The position numbers and the translations under genes are program-made. From positions 372,001-436,000 of the forward strand of contig NZ_JAIOUO010000003.1 in the NCBI RefSeq assembly GCF_019931195.1: DNA of 64,000 bases. The letters are read 5' to 3'. This DNA comes from Marinobacter sp. F4216 (lineage in GTDB: Bacteria; Pseudomonadota; Gammaproteobacteria; Pseudomonadales; Oleiphilaceae). Numbering within the stretch: the first letter of the stretch is position 1; each line of letters starts with the position of its first letter. Positions 19,960 to 30,270 of the stretch are shown here, one piece after another. A model generated the notes under the pieces. The model saw only the letters and a list, made by a program, of their open reading frames with translations, made no database searches and was not told the DNA's origin.

Positions 19960-21735
19960 TTAACCGACCGTAAGCCCGTAAACCTGGGCAATCACCAGCA
20001 CCGTTACGGTTCCGATGAAGATGTTCATTGGCAAACCGACCCGGACGAAATCCAGGAATCGATACCCTCCGGGTCCGAACACCATCATATTGGTCTGATA
20101 CCCCAGCGGCGTGGCAAAGCTGGCCGATGCCGCCATCATCACTGCCATCACAAAAGGTTCTGCGCCAATACCCATGGTGGATGTCATGGACAGTACGATG
20201 GGGATAATCAGAACCGCGGCCGCGTTGTTGGTGATGATTTCCGTCAACACAGACACCGCCAGGTAAACCAGCAAGATGGCCATCAGCACTTCTCCGCCAC
20301 TGAAATCCAGAATGGATTCCGCCAGCAGGGCAGCCGCTCCGGTTTCCTGAAGTGCCGCACCTAATGCAAAAGAAGCGCCAATAGTGAGGATCACCGGCAC
20401 ATCGACGGACTTCTGGGCCTGTTCCACCGAACAACACCCGGTCAGAATCATCAGCCCAGCCCCAAGCAGGGCTGCGTTTAGCATGCTGACCACGCCACAG
20501 GCCGCTAACCCCACCAGTACCAGCAGAATTCCCCAGGACAGCCAGGCGCGGTCATGGCGCGGGCGCTCGGTGTCGAGATCGTTGATCAGCAGAAAATCCT
20601 TGTTGTACCGCTGTCGACTGACGAAGGCCGGACGTGCCTCCAACAGCAATACATCGCCCTGCTTAAGGCGGATGTTTCCAAGGTTACCGGATACCCGCTT
20701 GCCACCCCGGGCAACGGCTATGACCACTGCCCCATAACGGTCCCGGAACCGGGCATCCCGGATGGTCATCCCCAGCACATCCGACTGCGGTGACAGGACG
20801 GCTTCCACCAGTCGCCTTTCGGCACGATCCTGGCTCAGACTCGGTTCGTCTTCATGCACGGAGGGCACAATCCCGTTGATGCGCATCAGGTCTGAAATCG
20901 ACTGGGTATCACCGGCGAACACGAGGCGGTCCCCTCCCCTGAGACGTTCTTCCGAAGGAACCGCGGTGACGACGCTGCCATCGCGCTCAATCTCCACGAG
21001 ATACAGCTGTTCGAGTTCTCGGAGCCCGGCCTGGCCAACAGTTTGTCCCACCAGCGGGCCATCGAAGGAAACCGCCACCTCCAGCGTGAACTCCCGCATT
21101 GAGCCGAATTTCTGCTGGTCCTTCCGGTCTGGCAAGAAGCGGGGCATCACCAGCAGCAAAACCGCCACACCAATGACCGCAACAGGGAGACCCACGGCGG
21201 TGATGGAAAAGATGGAAAACCCTTTCTCACCGGTCAGTTCCTGGTATTGACCGTTCACCACCAGGTTGGTGCTGGTGCCGATCAGCGTGAGCGTCCCTCC
21301 AAGAATGGCGGAGTAGCTCAGGGGAATCATCAGCTTGGAGGGAGCAATGCCAATCTTGCGGGACCACGCATGCACCGCTGGAATCATGGTAGCGACGACG
21401 GGGGTGTTGTTGAGAAATCCGCTCAGGAAGGTGACCGGCAAGGCAATGCGTGCCTGAGCACTGCGGACAGACTTCGGATGGCGCAGCAGATTGTTCACCA
21501 GTAGATCCACACCACCGGAGTGATGAATACCCGCTGCCACCACGAACATGGCAACAACCGTTATGAGCCCACTGTTACTGAAGCCACTGAGCGCCTGTTC
21601 CGCGGAAATAATACCCGAGGCACTCAGAATGATGAGGATACCCATCATGACAATGTGGGGTGCCACGCGCCCGAAACTCATGAAAATCAGGGACGCACCT
21701 GCCAATGAGAGTGCGAACCAGCCTTGCCAATCCAT
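19960..21735 (-). CDS. SLC13/DASS-family permease with two internal TrkA-C domains
   Basis: A 591-residue inner-membrane transporter. An N-terminal block of membrane helices contains FLNNTPVVATMIPA and IGTSTNLVVNG, typical of the arsenical pump / SLC13 superfamily. Two RCK_C (TrkA-C) domains at about residues 200-370 follow, then a second membrane block with ITNNAAAVLIIPI. This layout is found in bacterial sulfate/anion permeases and related proteins; the substrate cannot be read from sequence. An alternative TTG start at 21756 adds seven residues. A 16-bp palindrome sits just upstream of the ATG. Confidence 0.9.
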   Translation of the reverse strand: MDWQGWFALSLAGASLIFMSFGRVAPHIVMMGILIILSASGIISAEQALSGFSNSGLITVVAMFVVAAGIHHSGGVDLLVNNLLRHPKSVRSAQARIALPVTFLSGFLNNTPVVATMIPAVHAWSRKIGIAPSKLMIPLSYSAILGGTLTLIGTSTNLVVNGQYQELTGEKGFSIFSITAVGLPVAVIGVAVLLLVMPRFLPDRKDQQKFGSMREFTLEVAVSFDGPLVGQTVGQAGLRELEQLYLVEIERDGSVVTAVPSEERLRGGDRLVFAGDTQSISDLMRINGIVPSVHEDEPSLSQDRAERRLVEAVLSPQSDVLGMTIRDARFRDRYGAVVIAVARGGKRVSGNLGNIRLKQGDVLLLEARPAFVSRQRYNKDFLLINDLDTERPRHDRAWLSWGILLVLVGLAACGVVSMLNAALLGAGLMILTGCCSVEQAQKSVDVPVILTIGASFALGAALQETGAAALLAESILDFSGGEVLMAILLVYLAVSVLTEIITNNAAAVLIIPIVLSMTSTMGIGAEPFVMAVMMAASASFATPLGYQTNMMVFGPGGYRFLDFVRVGLPMNIFIGTVTVLVIAQVYGLTVG

Positions 21736-21746
21736 GTAGGGTCTGC

Positions 21747-21762
21747 CCAGTTTCAAAACTGG
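21747..21762. promoter_or_regulatory. 16-bp palindrome just upstream of the SLC13 permease start
   Basis: CCAGTTT-CA-AAACTGG, perfect 7-bp arms, ends 12 bp before the ATG of the permease gene. It overlaps the expected ribosome binding region, so it could be an operator or could form an RNA hairpin that limits translation. Function is inferred from position only. Confidence 0.4.
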
Positions 21763-21782
21763 CAGGATAGCGACTCAGAAAA

Positions 21783-21828
21783 ATACTTAAAAAGAATATA
21801 TTTAAATTTTTATATTCTTTTTAAGTAT
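21783..21828. repeat. AT-only long inverted repeat between parE and the SLC13 gene
   Basis: Two perfectly complementary 18-bp arms (21783-21800 and 21811-21828) around a 10-nt loop. The element is 46 bp of almost pure A and T in a GC-rich neighbourhood. It lies between the parE terminator and the SLC13 start. It could be a protein-binding site, a promoter-proximal cruciform or a second terminator. Confidence 0.75.
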
Positions 21829-21853
21829 ATTAAGAAAGGAGTTTTAGGAGTGA

Positions 21854-21880
21854 ACAGAAGGGCCCGGAAGTCGGGCCCCT
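21854..21880 (-). terminator. Intrinsic terminator of parE
   Basis: GGGCCCG and CGGGCCC (21860-21866 and 21872-21878) pair around a 5-nt loop 9 bp after the parE stop. On the minus strand the stem is followed by TTCTGTTC, a modest T-rich tail. Confidence 0.65.
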
Positions 21881-21888
21881 CGGACAGA

Positions 21889-23805
<1,917 letters not shown>

Positions 23806-23851
23806 TTAAAACTGAAAACTGAGCCATAGCTTAGGGATTCGGTGGGAAAGA

Positions 23852-24331
23852 TCAACGGTTGTTTTGAACAGGCACCACTCGCAAACCATCCCAGCCCTCT
23901 GCAGTGACAGCAATCACCGCGCAGGGGGTGGTGATCATCTGCGGCACCATGGCTCCGGGCTCGGGCGCCTTGACAGTGACCGAGAGATCCAGCCGCCCAT
24001 CGACAATTTCCGAATCCGCCAACATCACGCCATACCCGCCGGTGGGCTTCTGGCCCAGAGCCGCCAGAACCACATGTTCCCGGCTAAAATCCAGCTCCCT
24101 GAGTGGCGCCAGGGACAGAGTCCGCGCCGGTAACTGTTCCAGACGATCAACATCCGTGGTACTGCGCAGTACCACGTGCCCCGGAGCGGTAAGGCCACAG
24201 TGAGAGGACTGCCCGATCTGCCGGGCAAGCGGCGCACCGGTATCGGTCTCGGTCTGACTCAGAGCGCATCCAGCGGTCAGACTCAGGACGGCAACGCACG
24301 AAACTACAGGTATAAATCGGCACTTCTTCAT
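23852..24331 (-). CDS. PrcB-like lipoprotein (protease complex subunit family)
   Basis: A 159-residue lipoprotein, signal peptide ending in LTAGC with Cys22 as the acylated residue. The C-terminal region (FSREHVVLAALGQKPTGGYGVMLADSEIVDG... and TPCAVIAV) matches the PrcB C-terminal family, named after Treponema denticola PrcB, which associates with a subtilisin-like protease. Its ATG overlaps the stop of the upstream S8 peptidase gene by 4 bp (ATGA), so the two are translationally coupled. I infer a stable complex with that protease; direct activity is not expected. Confidence 0.85.
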   Translation of the reverse strand: MKKCRFIPVVSCVAVLSLTAGCALSQTETDTGAPLARQIGQSSHCGLTAPGHVVLRSTTDVDRLEQLPARTLSLAPLRELDFSREHVVLAALGQKPTGGYGVMLADSEIVDGRLDLSVTVKAPEPGAMVPQMITTPCAVIAVTAEGWDGLRVVPVQNNR

Positions 24332-26982
24332 GGTTCAGCAATAGCCTTGGTCGGAATCTCCGCCGGCTCGGCGGACAACAGTTGATACCCTTGAAAGCCC
24401 GGTCTTGGCAAGAGGTCGGGCGTTCTGGCGGAAATCGAAGGACGTGAATAGCTGGTGGTCATTCGAATGCCGGTCACCGGGCCGTTGTCTGGCAGAGTAA
24501 TGACTTCCCGCAGGCCTGCAACCGGATATTCGGCGCAAGCTTCTCCGGAATGACAGATCAGACCATCGTTATCCAGGTCCGTGCCGGCCACCAGAAAATA
24601 ATCACCGGGCGGCACTTCGTTAGCCAGCAGGGGCTCTTCACCGTCGTCCGGTACAAAACTGAAACGGTATTGTCCATTTTCGGCCACCACATTGGCCTGC
24701 CCGACGGTGACATAGAAGTTGCCCTGTGGCTCCGGAGCCACCAGTAACACGAAGTGCCGCCCCGCGTCTTTCGCGTTCTGATCAGACACCACCCGGCCAA
24801 CCACCGGAATTTCAAGGGTGCGCGCCTGATCGGATGTGTACTCGATGACCAGAGTCGTGCGCTTGGAAACCTCGTTACCCAAGGCCTCCGGATTCAGGGT
24901 CATCGGCAATTCGAATCGTGTACTCAAGGCGCCTGTCAGGTCGGCGTTCAGGATCAACCAGTCGGGAGGCGCAGAAACCGAATTGACTCGCACACTTTGC
25001 AGCTCACTGCCAAAAGCCTCCAGCACGACTGTGGCAGACCGCTCCCCTTCCGTGGACAAGGTCACAATCGCAGGAGACGCTGTCAGAAGCTCCGGCACCG
25101 TATTGTTCTGGGCTGCTAATGCCGACTTGCCCGCATCCATCAGCCCCCATCCCAGACGGTTATCCCTGTTGCACGGAGGTGTGACACAGGTTTGTACGGT
25201 AAGATCCCCGGCAACCAGGAGGGCGTTGAGACTGGCAAAGTCCAGGGTGCCGTTGATACTTTTCATCAGCGCCATCACGCCCGACACATGGGGCGCCGCC
25301 ATCGACGTCCCCTGCAAGCCTATGTAGGTTTCCTGGGCGGTTCCATTGATTACCGATGCACTGGTGCTGACAATCACATCTCCCCGACCGTCGGCATTGC
25401 CGTCCCGGCTCGCGTCGCCGCCAGGGGCAGCCAGGTCGATCCAGTTTCCTCGGTTGGAATAGGAAGCCAGCTCACCGGCGCCGTCCACGGCGCTGACAGC
25501 AAATACATTACGAAACGCCGCCGGAAACGATTCCGTTGAGGTCGCAGAATTGCCCGCAGCCGCTACAAAAACGACCCCGCGGGCAGTTGCCTCGTCAATG
25601 GCATCCTGCAATACCTGTATGAACGGCAAGCCGCCCAGACTCAGGTTCACAATATCAGCACGGGGTGACCCCGATTCGGGTCCGTTCACCCAGCGAATGG
25701 CGTTCAGCAGGTCGGCTGCGGAACCAACGCCTCCCTCACCCAGGACCCGCACAGGCATCAGCGAGGAACCGAAAGCGACACCCGTGCCGCCAGCGTCGTT
25801 AGCCAGAGCAGCGACCGTACCGGCAACATGGGTTCCGTGGAACACACTGTTACCGACACTGTTGCCGGGATCACTCGGGTTATTGTCTGGCCCCGGTTGC
25901 CCATCGTTATCGAATTGTTCGGACACAAAATCCAATCCGGGAACCACATTGGCGTCCAGATCCCTGTGCCAGCTGGTGCTACTGCGCCGGTACAGACCGG
26001 TATCCATCACGGCGACCGTCACCCCGGCTCCGCCTCCGGGTGCCAGCTGCCAGGCAGTCGGCGCATTCAACAGACCATAGTGCCACTGCTGATTTTCATA
26101 AAGCGGTTCCGTCAGCGGGCTCGCCAGTGCCTGCATCTTATAGTTGGGCTCGACCGAAGCGATTCCAGGTTGCTTTCGCAGGGACTCTATCCACGCCAGG
26201 GTACCGGCCTGCGCCCCGGCATCCCGCATGCTGGTCTTCTTTGCCGGCGCAGCAACCCGCCAGAATCCGGGAGCCACTTCACCCATGGGCGTCATACCCG
26301 TCTGCTGAACCAGGGCGCGGGCATTTGTCCCACTTGCGGCTGCAGTGAGCCCAACAATCGCCTCTCCTTCGATCACCTCGTGGTCCGGCCAGCTAAGGTT
26401 GCGCGCCAGCCCGGTCGGGGCCAACGCCGAGGACAAAACATACAGCACCGGCAAATCGCCAAGGACGTCGACGCGAACCGTGTAAACGCCCTCCTCGCCT
26501 GTATTGGTCAAGCCAAACGTGGTACCGGTAGAGCCCGAGTTGGAAGCCAGCGCCTCACCGTCCCGCTCAAATGTCAGCCGTACACTTGAGGGCCCGGCCC
26601 GGGTGGCAAATGCCTGCAATTCCACCGCCTGCCCGGCAGCGAGAGCCATGGAGAAGGAATCCTGCGGATCTGCCGGATAGGAGATGGCAGGGAAATCAGG
26701 CGCACTCGGGTAGGTGCCCTGAGTAGCGCTGACATATCCCGACAGAATAAATTCCTGGGGCAAGCTCTGGTCAGTGCTTCTTGGCACTGCATTAAACCTG
26801 AGCGCATCCGCGTTATCGAAGTCAACACGGGTACCGGCTTCGATATCAATCGTGCCAGACAAGGCAGTGTTAAAAGGTTCTCGTTCACTGCTGTCGGAAC
26901 CGCCATCGCATCCTGCAAGCAACAAAGTGACGCTACAAACAGCGCAAGATAAAGCCTTAACCGTCTGATTTATAAGCGACAT
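24328..26982 (-). CDS. Lipoprotein subtilisin-family (S8) serine peptidase
   Basis: An 884-residue secreted protease. The lipobox LLLAGC puts the lipidated Cys at residue 25, with Asp at +2. A PPC-like beta domain spans about 80-185, and an inhibitor-like propeptide about 200-285 (ending near KQPGIASVEPN). The catalytic domain has Asp327 (VMDTG), His382 (HGTHVAG), oxyanion Asn478 (AAAGNS) and Ser560 (GTSMAAP), so the triad is intact. About 270 further residues are beta-rich. Start chosen at MSLINQ, 9 bp after GGAG; MELKKM five codons upstream is possible. Coupled to the PrcB-like gene. Confidence 0.93.
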   Translation of the reverse strand: MSLINQTVKALSCAVCSVTLLLAGCDGGSDSSEREPFNTALSGTIDIEAGTRVDFDNADALRFNAVPRSTDQSLPQEFILSGYVSATQGTYPSAPDFPAISYPADPQDSFSMALAAGQAVELQAFATRAGPSSVRLTFERDGEALASNSGSTGTTFGLTNTGEEGVYTVRVDVLGDLPVLYVLSSALAPTGLARNLSWPDHEVIEGEAIVGLTAAASGTNARALVQQTGMTPMGEVAPGFWRVAAPAKKTSMRDAGAQAGTLAWIESLRKQPGIASVEPNYKMQALASPLTEPLYENQQWHYGLLNAPTAWQLAPGGGAGVTVAVMDTGLYRRSSTSWHRDLDANVVPGLDFVSEQFDNDGQPGPDNNPSDPGNSVGNSVFHGTHVAGTVAALANDAGGTGVAFGSSLMPVRVLGEGGVGSAADLLNAIRWVNGPESGSPRADIVNLSLGGLPFIQVLQDAIDEATARGVVFVAAAGNSATSTESFPAAFRNVFAVSAVDGAGELASYSNRGNWIDLAAPGGDASRDGNADGRGDVIVSTSASVINGTAQETYIGLQGTSMAAPHVSGVMALMKSINGTLDFASLNALLVAGDLTVQTCVTPPCNRDNRLGWGLMDAGKSALAAQNNTVPELLTASPAIVTLSTEGERSATVVLEAFGSELQSVRVNSVSAPPDWLILNADLTGALSTRFELPMTLNPEALGNEVSKRTTLVIEYTSDQARTLEIPVVGRVVSDQNAKDAGRHFVLLVAPEPQGNFYVTVGQANVVAENGQYRFSFVPDDGEEPLLANEVPPGDYFLVAGTDLDNDGLICHSGEACAEYPVAGLREVITLPDNGPVTGIRMTTSYSRPSISARTPDLLPRPGFQGYQLLSAEPAEIPTKAIAEP

Positions 26983-27082
26983 TTTTTTCAACTCCATGAA
27001 TTCGCCCAGCATACACGCCCGCACTCAGCCTGTGCTTTACAGAGTGTAAAAAGCGATACGACAGTCAATCAGGGGCAGATGC

Positions 27083-27117
27083 CAAAAGCCCGCTCCGCCA
27101 TGATGGACGAGCGGGCT
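27083..27117 (-). terminator. Intrinsic terminator of the TRAP operon
   Basis: On the minus strand AGCCCGCTC pairs with GAGCGGGCT across a 13-nt loop and is followed by TTTTGG. It begins 17 bp after the permease stop. Confidence 0.8.
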
Positions 27118-27133
27118 CAGAAGAAGGGCCTGT

Positions 27134-29185
27134 CTACAGGGTGTAGAACAACATCGGCACAAACGCCACCAAAAGGAGCGTTGGCCCCATGACGGCCAGG
27201 GGGAGCAGCAACCGTTCATAACGGTGCCAGAAGGAGCCGGTGCACTCGCCGGCAATCACCTCGGTTTCGCCAACCACCTGCCGGGTGAGCAGGTGATTGA
27301 GCGCCACCGGCGGGCTCAGGTAACCCAGCTCAAACGCAACCAGGCAGACAATCCAGAAGTGCAAGGGATCGATGCCCAGACCAATCGCCGGCTGGGCAAT
27401 GGTTGCCGACACCAGAATCACGGCACCGAAGGGATCCATCACCATGCCAATGACCGTGAGCATTACCACGATGACCAGCATGGCCAGCCAGGGACTGGTG
27501 AGGTTATCGGGGAACAGGGCATGGACAATGTCAGACCGTTCCAGAATGCCACCGAGGCAGATGGAGAAGCCGATCAGGCACAGCAGCGCTCCGATGTGGA
27601 CCGCCGAGTCGCTGGCAGCCGCCGTGCTTCGACTCCAGAACGCCTGAAACCGGGATTCGCCTTCGCTGCGGGTGTCTTTGCCAGCATCCAAAAACACCAG
27701 CGCCAGCATCACCAGCGGAAGGATCATCGGTGCACTGTATTCGTTAAAGTTCAGCCCCAGAATGCCCCAGATCGCTACAATCACCAGAGCACCCGCTGCG
27801 ACGTAAGGCAGCAGCGGGCGCAACTCGCCGATCGAGGCGCGGAACGCCCCCGGCGCCGGACGGGGCCGCCAGTTACCCTGGGTTTTGCAGACAATAATCG
27901 AGAACAGGGTGGCGGACATCAGGAACACCCAGACGCCCCAGCCATACATCTCCGTGGTCGTGACCTCTTTATTAAGGGCAGCGATCACCACGATCAGCAG
28001 ACAGGGATTGAGCACCACACCGAGGCTTCCGGACATGGCCGTCGTCGCCAATGACAACTGACGGCCCGCTCCCGACCGGCGCAATTCGTCGTAGACCACG
28101 CCGCCGACCGCAAGGATGAAAATACCCGAGGCGCCAGTAAAGGCGGTGGGAAACGCCGTGGCAAAGATAATCACCGATGCCAGCAGGGGTGCCGGCAGAT
28201 GGTAGGGCTTGATGACATTCAGCAGCAGCTCCGGCAACCGGGTCTGCTTGAGCACCATACCCACCAGAACATACAGCCCGATGTTGATGAACATGGATGA
28301 CAGGTTGGACATCATGCCAAAGTAAATGGCCAGCCCCGAGGCGTAGCCATCCACCAGGAAAAAATAGCCCATGGCGATGAATCCCATACCGCAGTACAAA
28401 GGAAGGACCAGCCCGGAGGACAGCGACAGGCGACCGGGTTTCATCCGCTCCGGAACGTTCAGGAAACGCACTGCGTTGATCACCATGAACAGGGCGAACA
28501 CGCCAGCCCACGCCATTTGCAGATCCACCGTGCGATCCGCACCCGGCGAGTCGGCCAGCTTACCCAGGTAGGCGTACAACGAACCGACCATCAGGCCATT
28601 CACGAGGAATTGCCCCCCCTGACTCAATCGCCACTCAGCCCGGTTACGAGGCAGGCGCAGGGCAATGTGATCGGCGTCCAGCGCCGCGATGGCTGCGGCC
28701 ATGGCGAACATGGCGATGAACAGGTACTTGGTCAGTTCGATGTTACTGAGCAGGAAATCCGCCAATCCCTGCTCAACCGCCTTGAAAGCACCCAGTGCCG
28801 GTGTCGCCAGCTTGAGGTTTTGCTCGTACAGCGCGTACTCCTGCTGGCACAGTTCCAGGTTTCGTTCCAGGGACTGGCGGATGGCATCCGGATTGGGGGG
28901 CGAGCTGAACAAATCGTCTGGATCGGGCTGATAGGCCGCTACCCGCTTTTGCACCTCCGCATCCACATCCATTTCCAGCTGACAGGATGGTTCTGCGGCA
29001 TCTGGGTTCAGAAGATAGTAGTTCGGCCAGAGCTGTTCACCGACCCACAACAACCGGGAGTGCAGCGAATTGCCCATCCCCAGCACCAGAGTGAACAGCA
29101 GTAACAGCAACAGAATCACCCCGTGCAACCGATGCACGGGATACAACGTCCTTGTCTCAGGAGCGGTCAGGGCTCGCCAATTCAT
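27134..29185 (-). CDS. TRAP transporter fused small and large permease (DctQM-type)
   Basis: A 683-residue inner-membrane protein. The N-terminus has a membrane helix, a Cys-containing periplasmic stretch (about residues 40-150), then further helices that replace the DctQ small subunit. The rest is the DctM large permease, with NIGLYVLVGMVLKQT, FATAFPTAFTGASGIFILAVGG and LIGFSICLGGI. It imports an organic acid driven by an ion gradient; the substrate is unknown. It starts 14 bp after the binding-protein stop, and the operon order on the minus strand is lipoprotein, binding protein, permease. Confidence 0.9.
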   Translation of the reverse strand: MNWRALTAPETRTLYPVHRLHGVILLLLLLFTLVLGMGNSLHSRLLWVGEQLWPNYYLLNPDAAEPSCQLEMDVDAEVQKRVAAYQPDPDDLFSSPPNPDAIRQSLERNLELCQQEYALYEQNLKLATPALGAFKAVEQGLADFLLSNIELTKYLFIAMFAMAAAIAALDADHIALRLPRNRAEWRLSQGGQFLVNGLMVGSLYAYLGKLADSPGADRTVDLQMAWAGVFALFMVINAVRFLNVPERMKPGRLSLSSGLVLPLYCGMGFIAMGYFFLVDGYASGLAIYFGMMSNLSSMFINIGLYVLVGMVLKQTRLPELLLNVIKPYHLPAPLLASVIIFATAFPTAFTGASGIFILAVGGVVYDELRRSGAGRQLSLATTAMSGSLGVVLNPCLLIVVIAALNKEVTTTEMYGWGVWVFLMSATLFSIIVCKTQGNWRPRPAPGAFRASIGELRPLLPYVAAGALVIVAIWGILGLNFNEYSAPMILPLVMLALVFLDAGKDTRSEGESRFQAFWSRSTAAASDSAVHIGALLCLIGFSICLGGILERSDIVHALFPDNLTSPWLAMLVIVVMLTVIGMVMDPFGAVILVSATIAQPAIGLGIDPLHFWIVCLVAFELGYLSPPVALNHLLTRQVVGETEVIAGECTGSFWHRYERLLLPLAVMGPTLLLVAFVPMLFYTL

Positions 29186-29199
29186 GGGGTAAAGTCCTG

Positions 29200-30210
29200 T
29201 TATTCGCGGTTAGCGGCTGTGCACTCTGAAGCTGACGGATTACTCGCGCAGCGAATCTTGCTCAGCAAGCCCAGCATCTTTGGGTGATAAACGCTTGGCG
29301 CGCCGTTCAGCCCATCCCGCATTTCCAGACGGTTCTGACGAAACATCTCCTGGTAGCCCTCGACATCCTTGGCCGGGATACGAACCCACTTCTGATCAGG
29401 AATGGCTTCCTCCTGGCCAGAGACCAGATTCATCGCTTGCGGGAACATGCCCCAGGCCACTTCTCGGGCTTTCTGAGCCTTGTCGTCCTCGAGAACCGCA
29501 TCGCGGGCAACAATCTGTACGGTTACCTGGGCCAACGGGTAGTCCACAATGCCGCCGGTCTCACCAAGGCCCTTATAGAGTTCCAGAGCCTCGTAGGCGA
29601 ACGCAGGTGCATACGCGGTATCCACCGAGCCGTTGTTGAACTTGCCAGCAAAGTTGGTGATATCGGACGGAACCACCGTGGCCTTGACGAAGTTGACCAT
29701 GTGGATGGCGTCTTCCTGGTAGTCCAGCGTGGCAATTCGCTTACCCGCCAGTTCACCGGCGGTGTCGATGCTGCGATCATTGACAAACAGATAGCCAGCG
29801 CCCACCGGCAGAATACCCAGCACTTCGTAGCCATTTTCCTTCATCAGCGGCGCTGCCTTGGGCTGAGCCAGTGTCGCCAGCAGGGTTTTCAGGTCGTCAT
29901 ACGTGGGCAGCGCACCCACCGCGCCAATGCTGCCTGTAAACTGGTTGTAGGGGCGGACCCGAATGTCAGTAGCCGCCACCGCATCGCACTGGCCGGCATT
30001 AAAGTCCCCGATGGCCACCCCCTCATCCGTGTAGGGCTTCAGTTGCAGATCCACACCATGCGCTTTCATCTCCAGCGCATAGTCCTTGATCATGTTGTAC
30101 AGGTCGCCATTGGCACCGATCACGTCGAAGACACACACAGACACGGATTGTGCCGATGCCAGTGGTGCCATAGCGGCCAGGGTGAGCGCACTCAGGGACT
30201 TGCGAATCAT
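29200..30210 (-). CDS. TRAP-associated putative solute-binding protein
   Basis: A 336-residue periplasmic protein with a signal peptide cleaved after ASA (about residue 20) and strong GGGAGG before the ATG. The body looks like a type II binding protein (GKRIATLDYQEDAIHMVNF, NNGSVDTAYAPAFAYEAL) but lacks the usual DctP signature arginine context, and it resembles the divergent binding proteins that go with TatT lipoproteins. It sits between the lipoprotein and the fused TRAP permease and is presumably their ligand carrier. Two C-terminal cysteines could form a disulfide. Confidence 0.82.
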   Translation of the reverse strand: MIRKSLSALTLAAMAPLASAQSVSVCVFDVIGANGDLYNMIKDYALEMKAHGVDLQLKPYTDEGVAIGDFNAGQCDAVAATDIRVRPYNQFTGSIGAVGALPTYDDLKTLLATLAQPKAAPLMKENGYEVLGILPVGAGYLFVNDRSIDTAGELAGKRIATLDYQEDAIHMVNFVKATVVPSDITNFAGKFNNGSVDTAYAPAFAYEALELYKGLGETGGIVDYPLAQVTVQIVARDAVLEDDKAQKAREVAWGMFPQAMNLVSGQEEAIPDQKWVRIPAKDVEGYQEMFRQNRLEMRDGLNGAPSVYHPKMLGLLSKIRCASNPSASECTAANRE

Positions 30211-30270
30211 AACGACCTCCCAGTCATTTTATAGTTATCAGCATTGCGGCTGCTCCCAGCAGCCGGGGGA

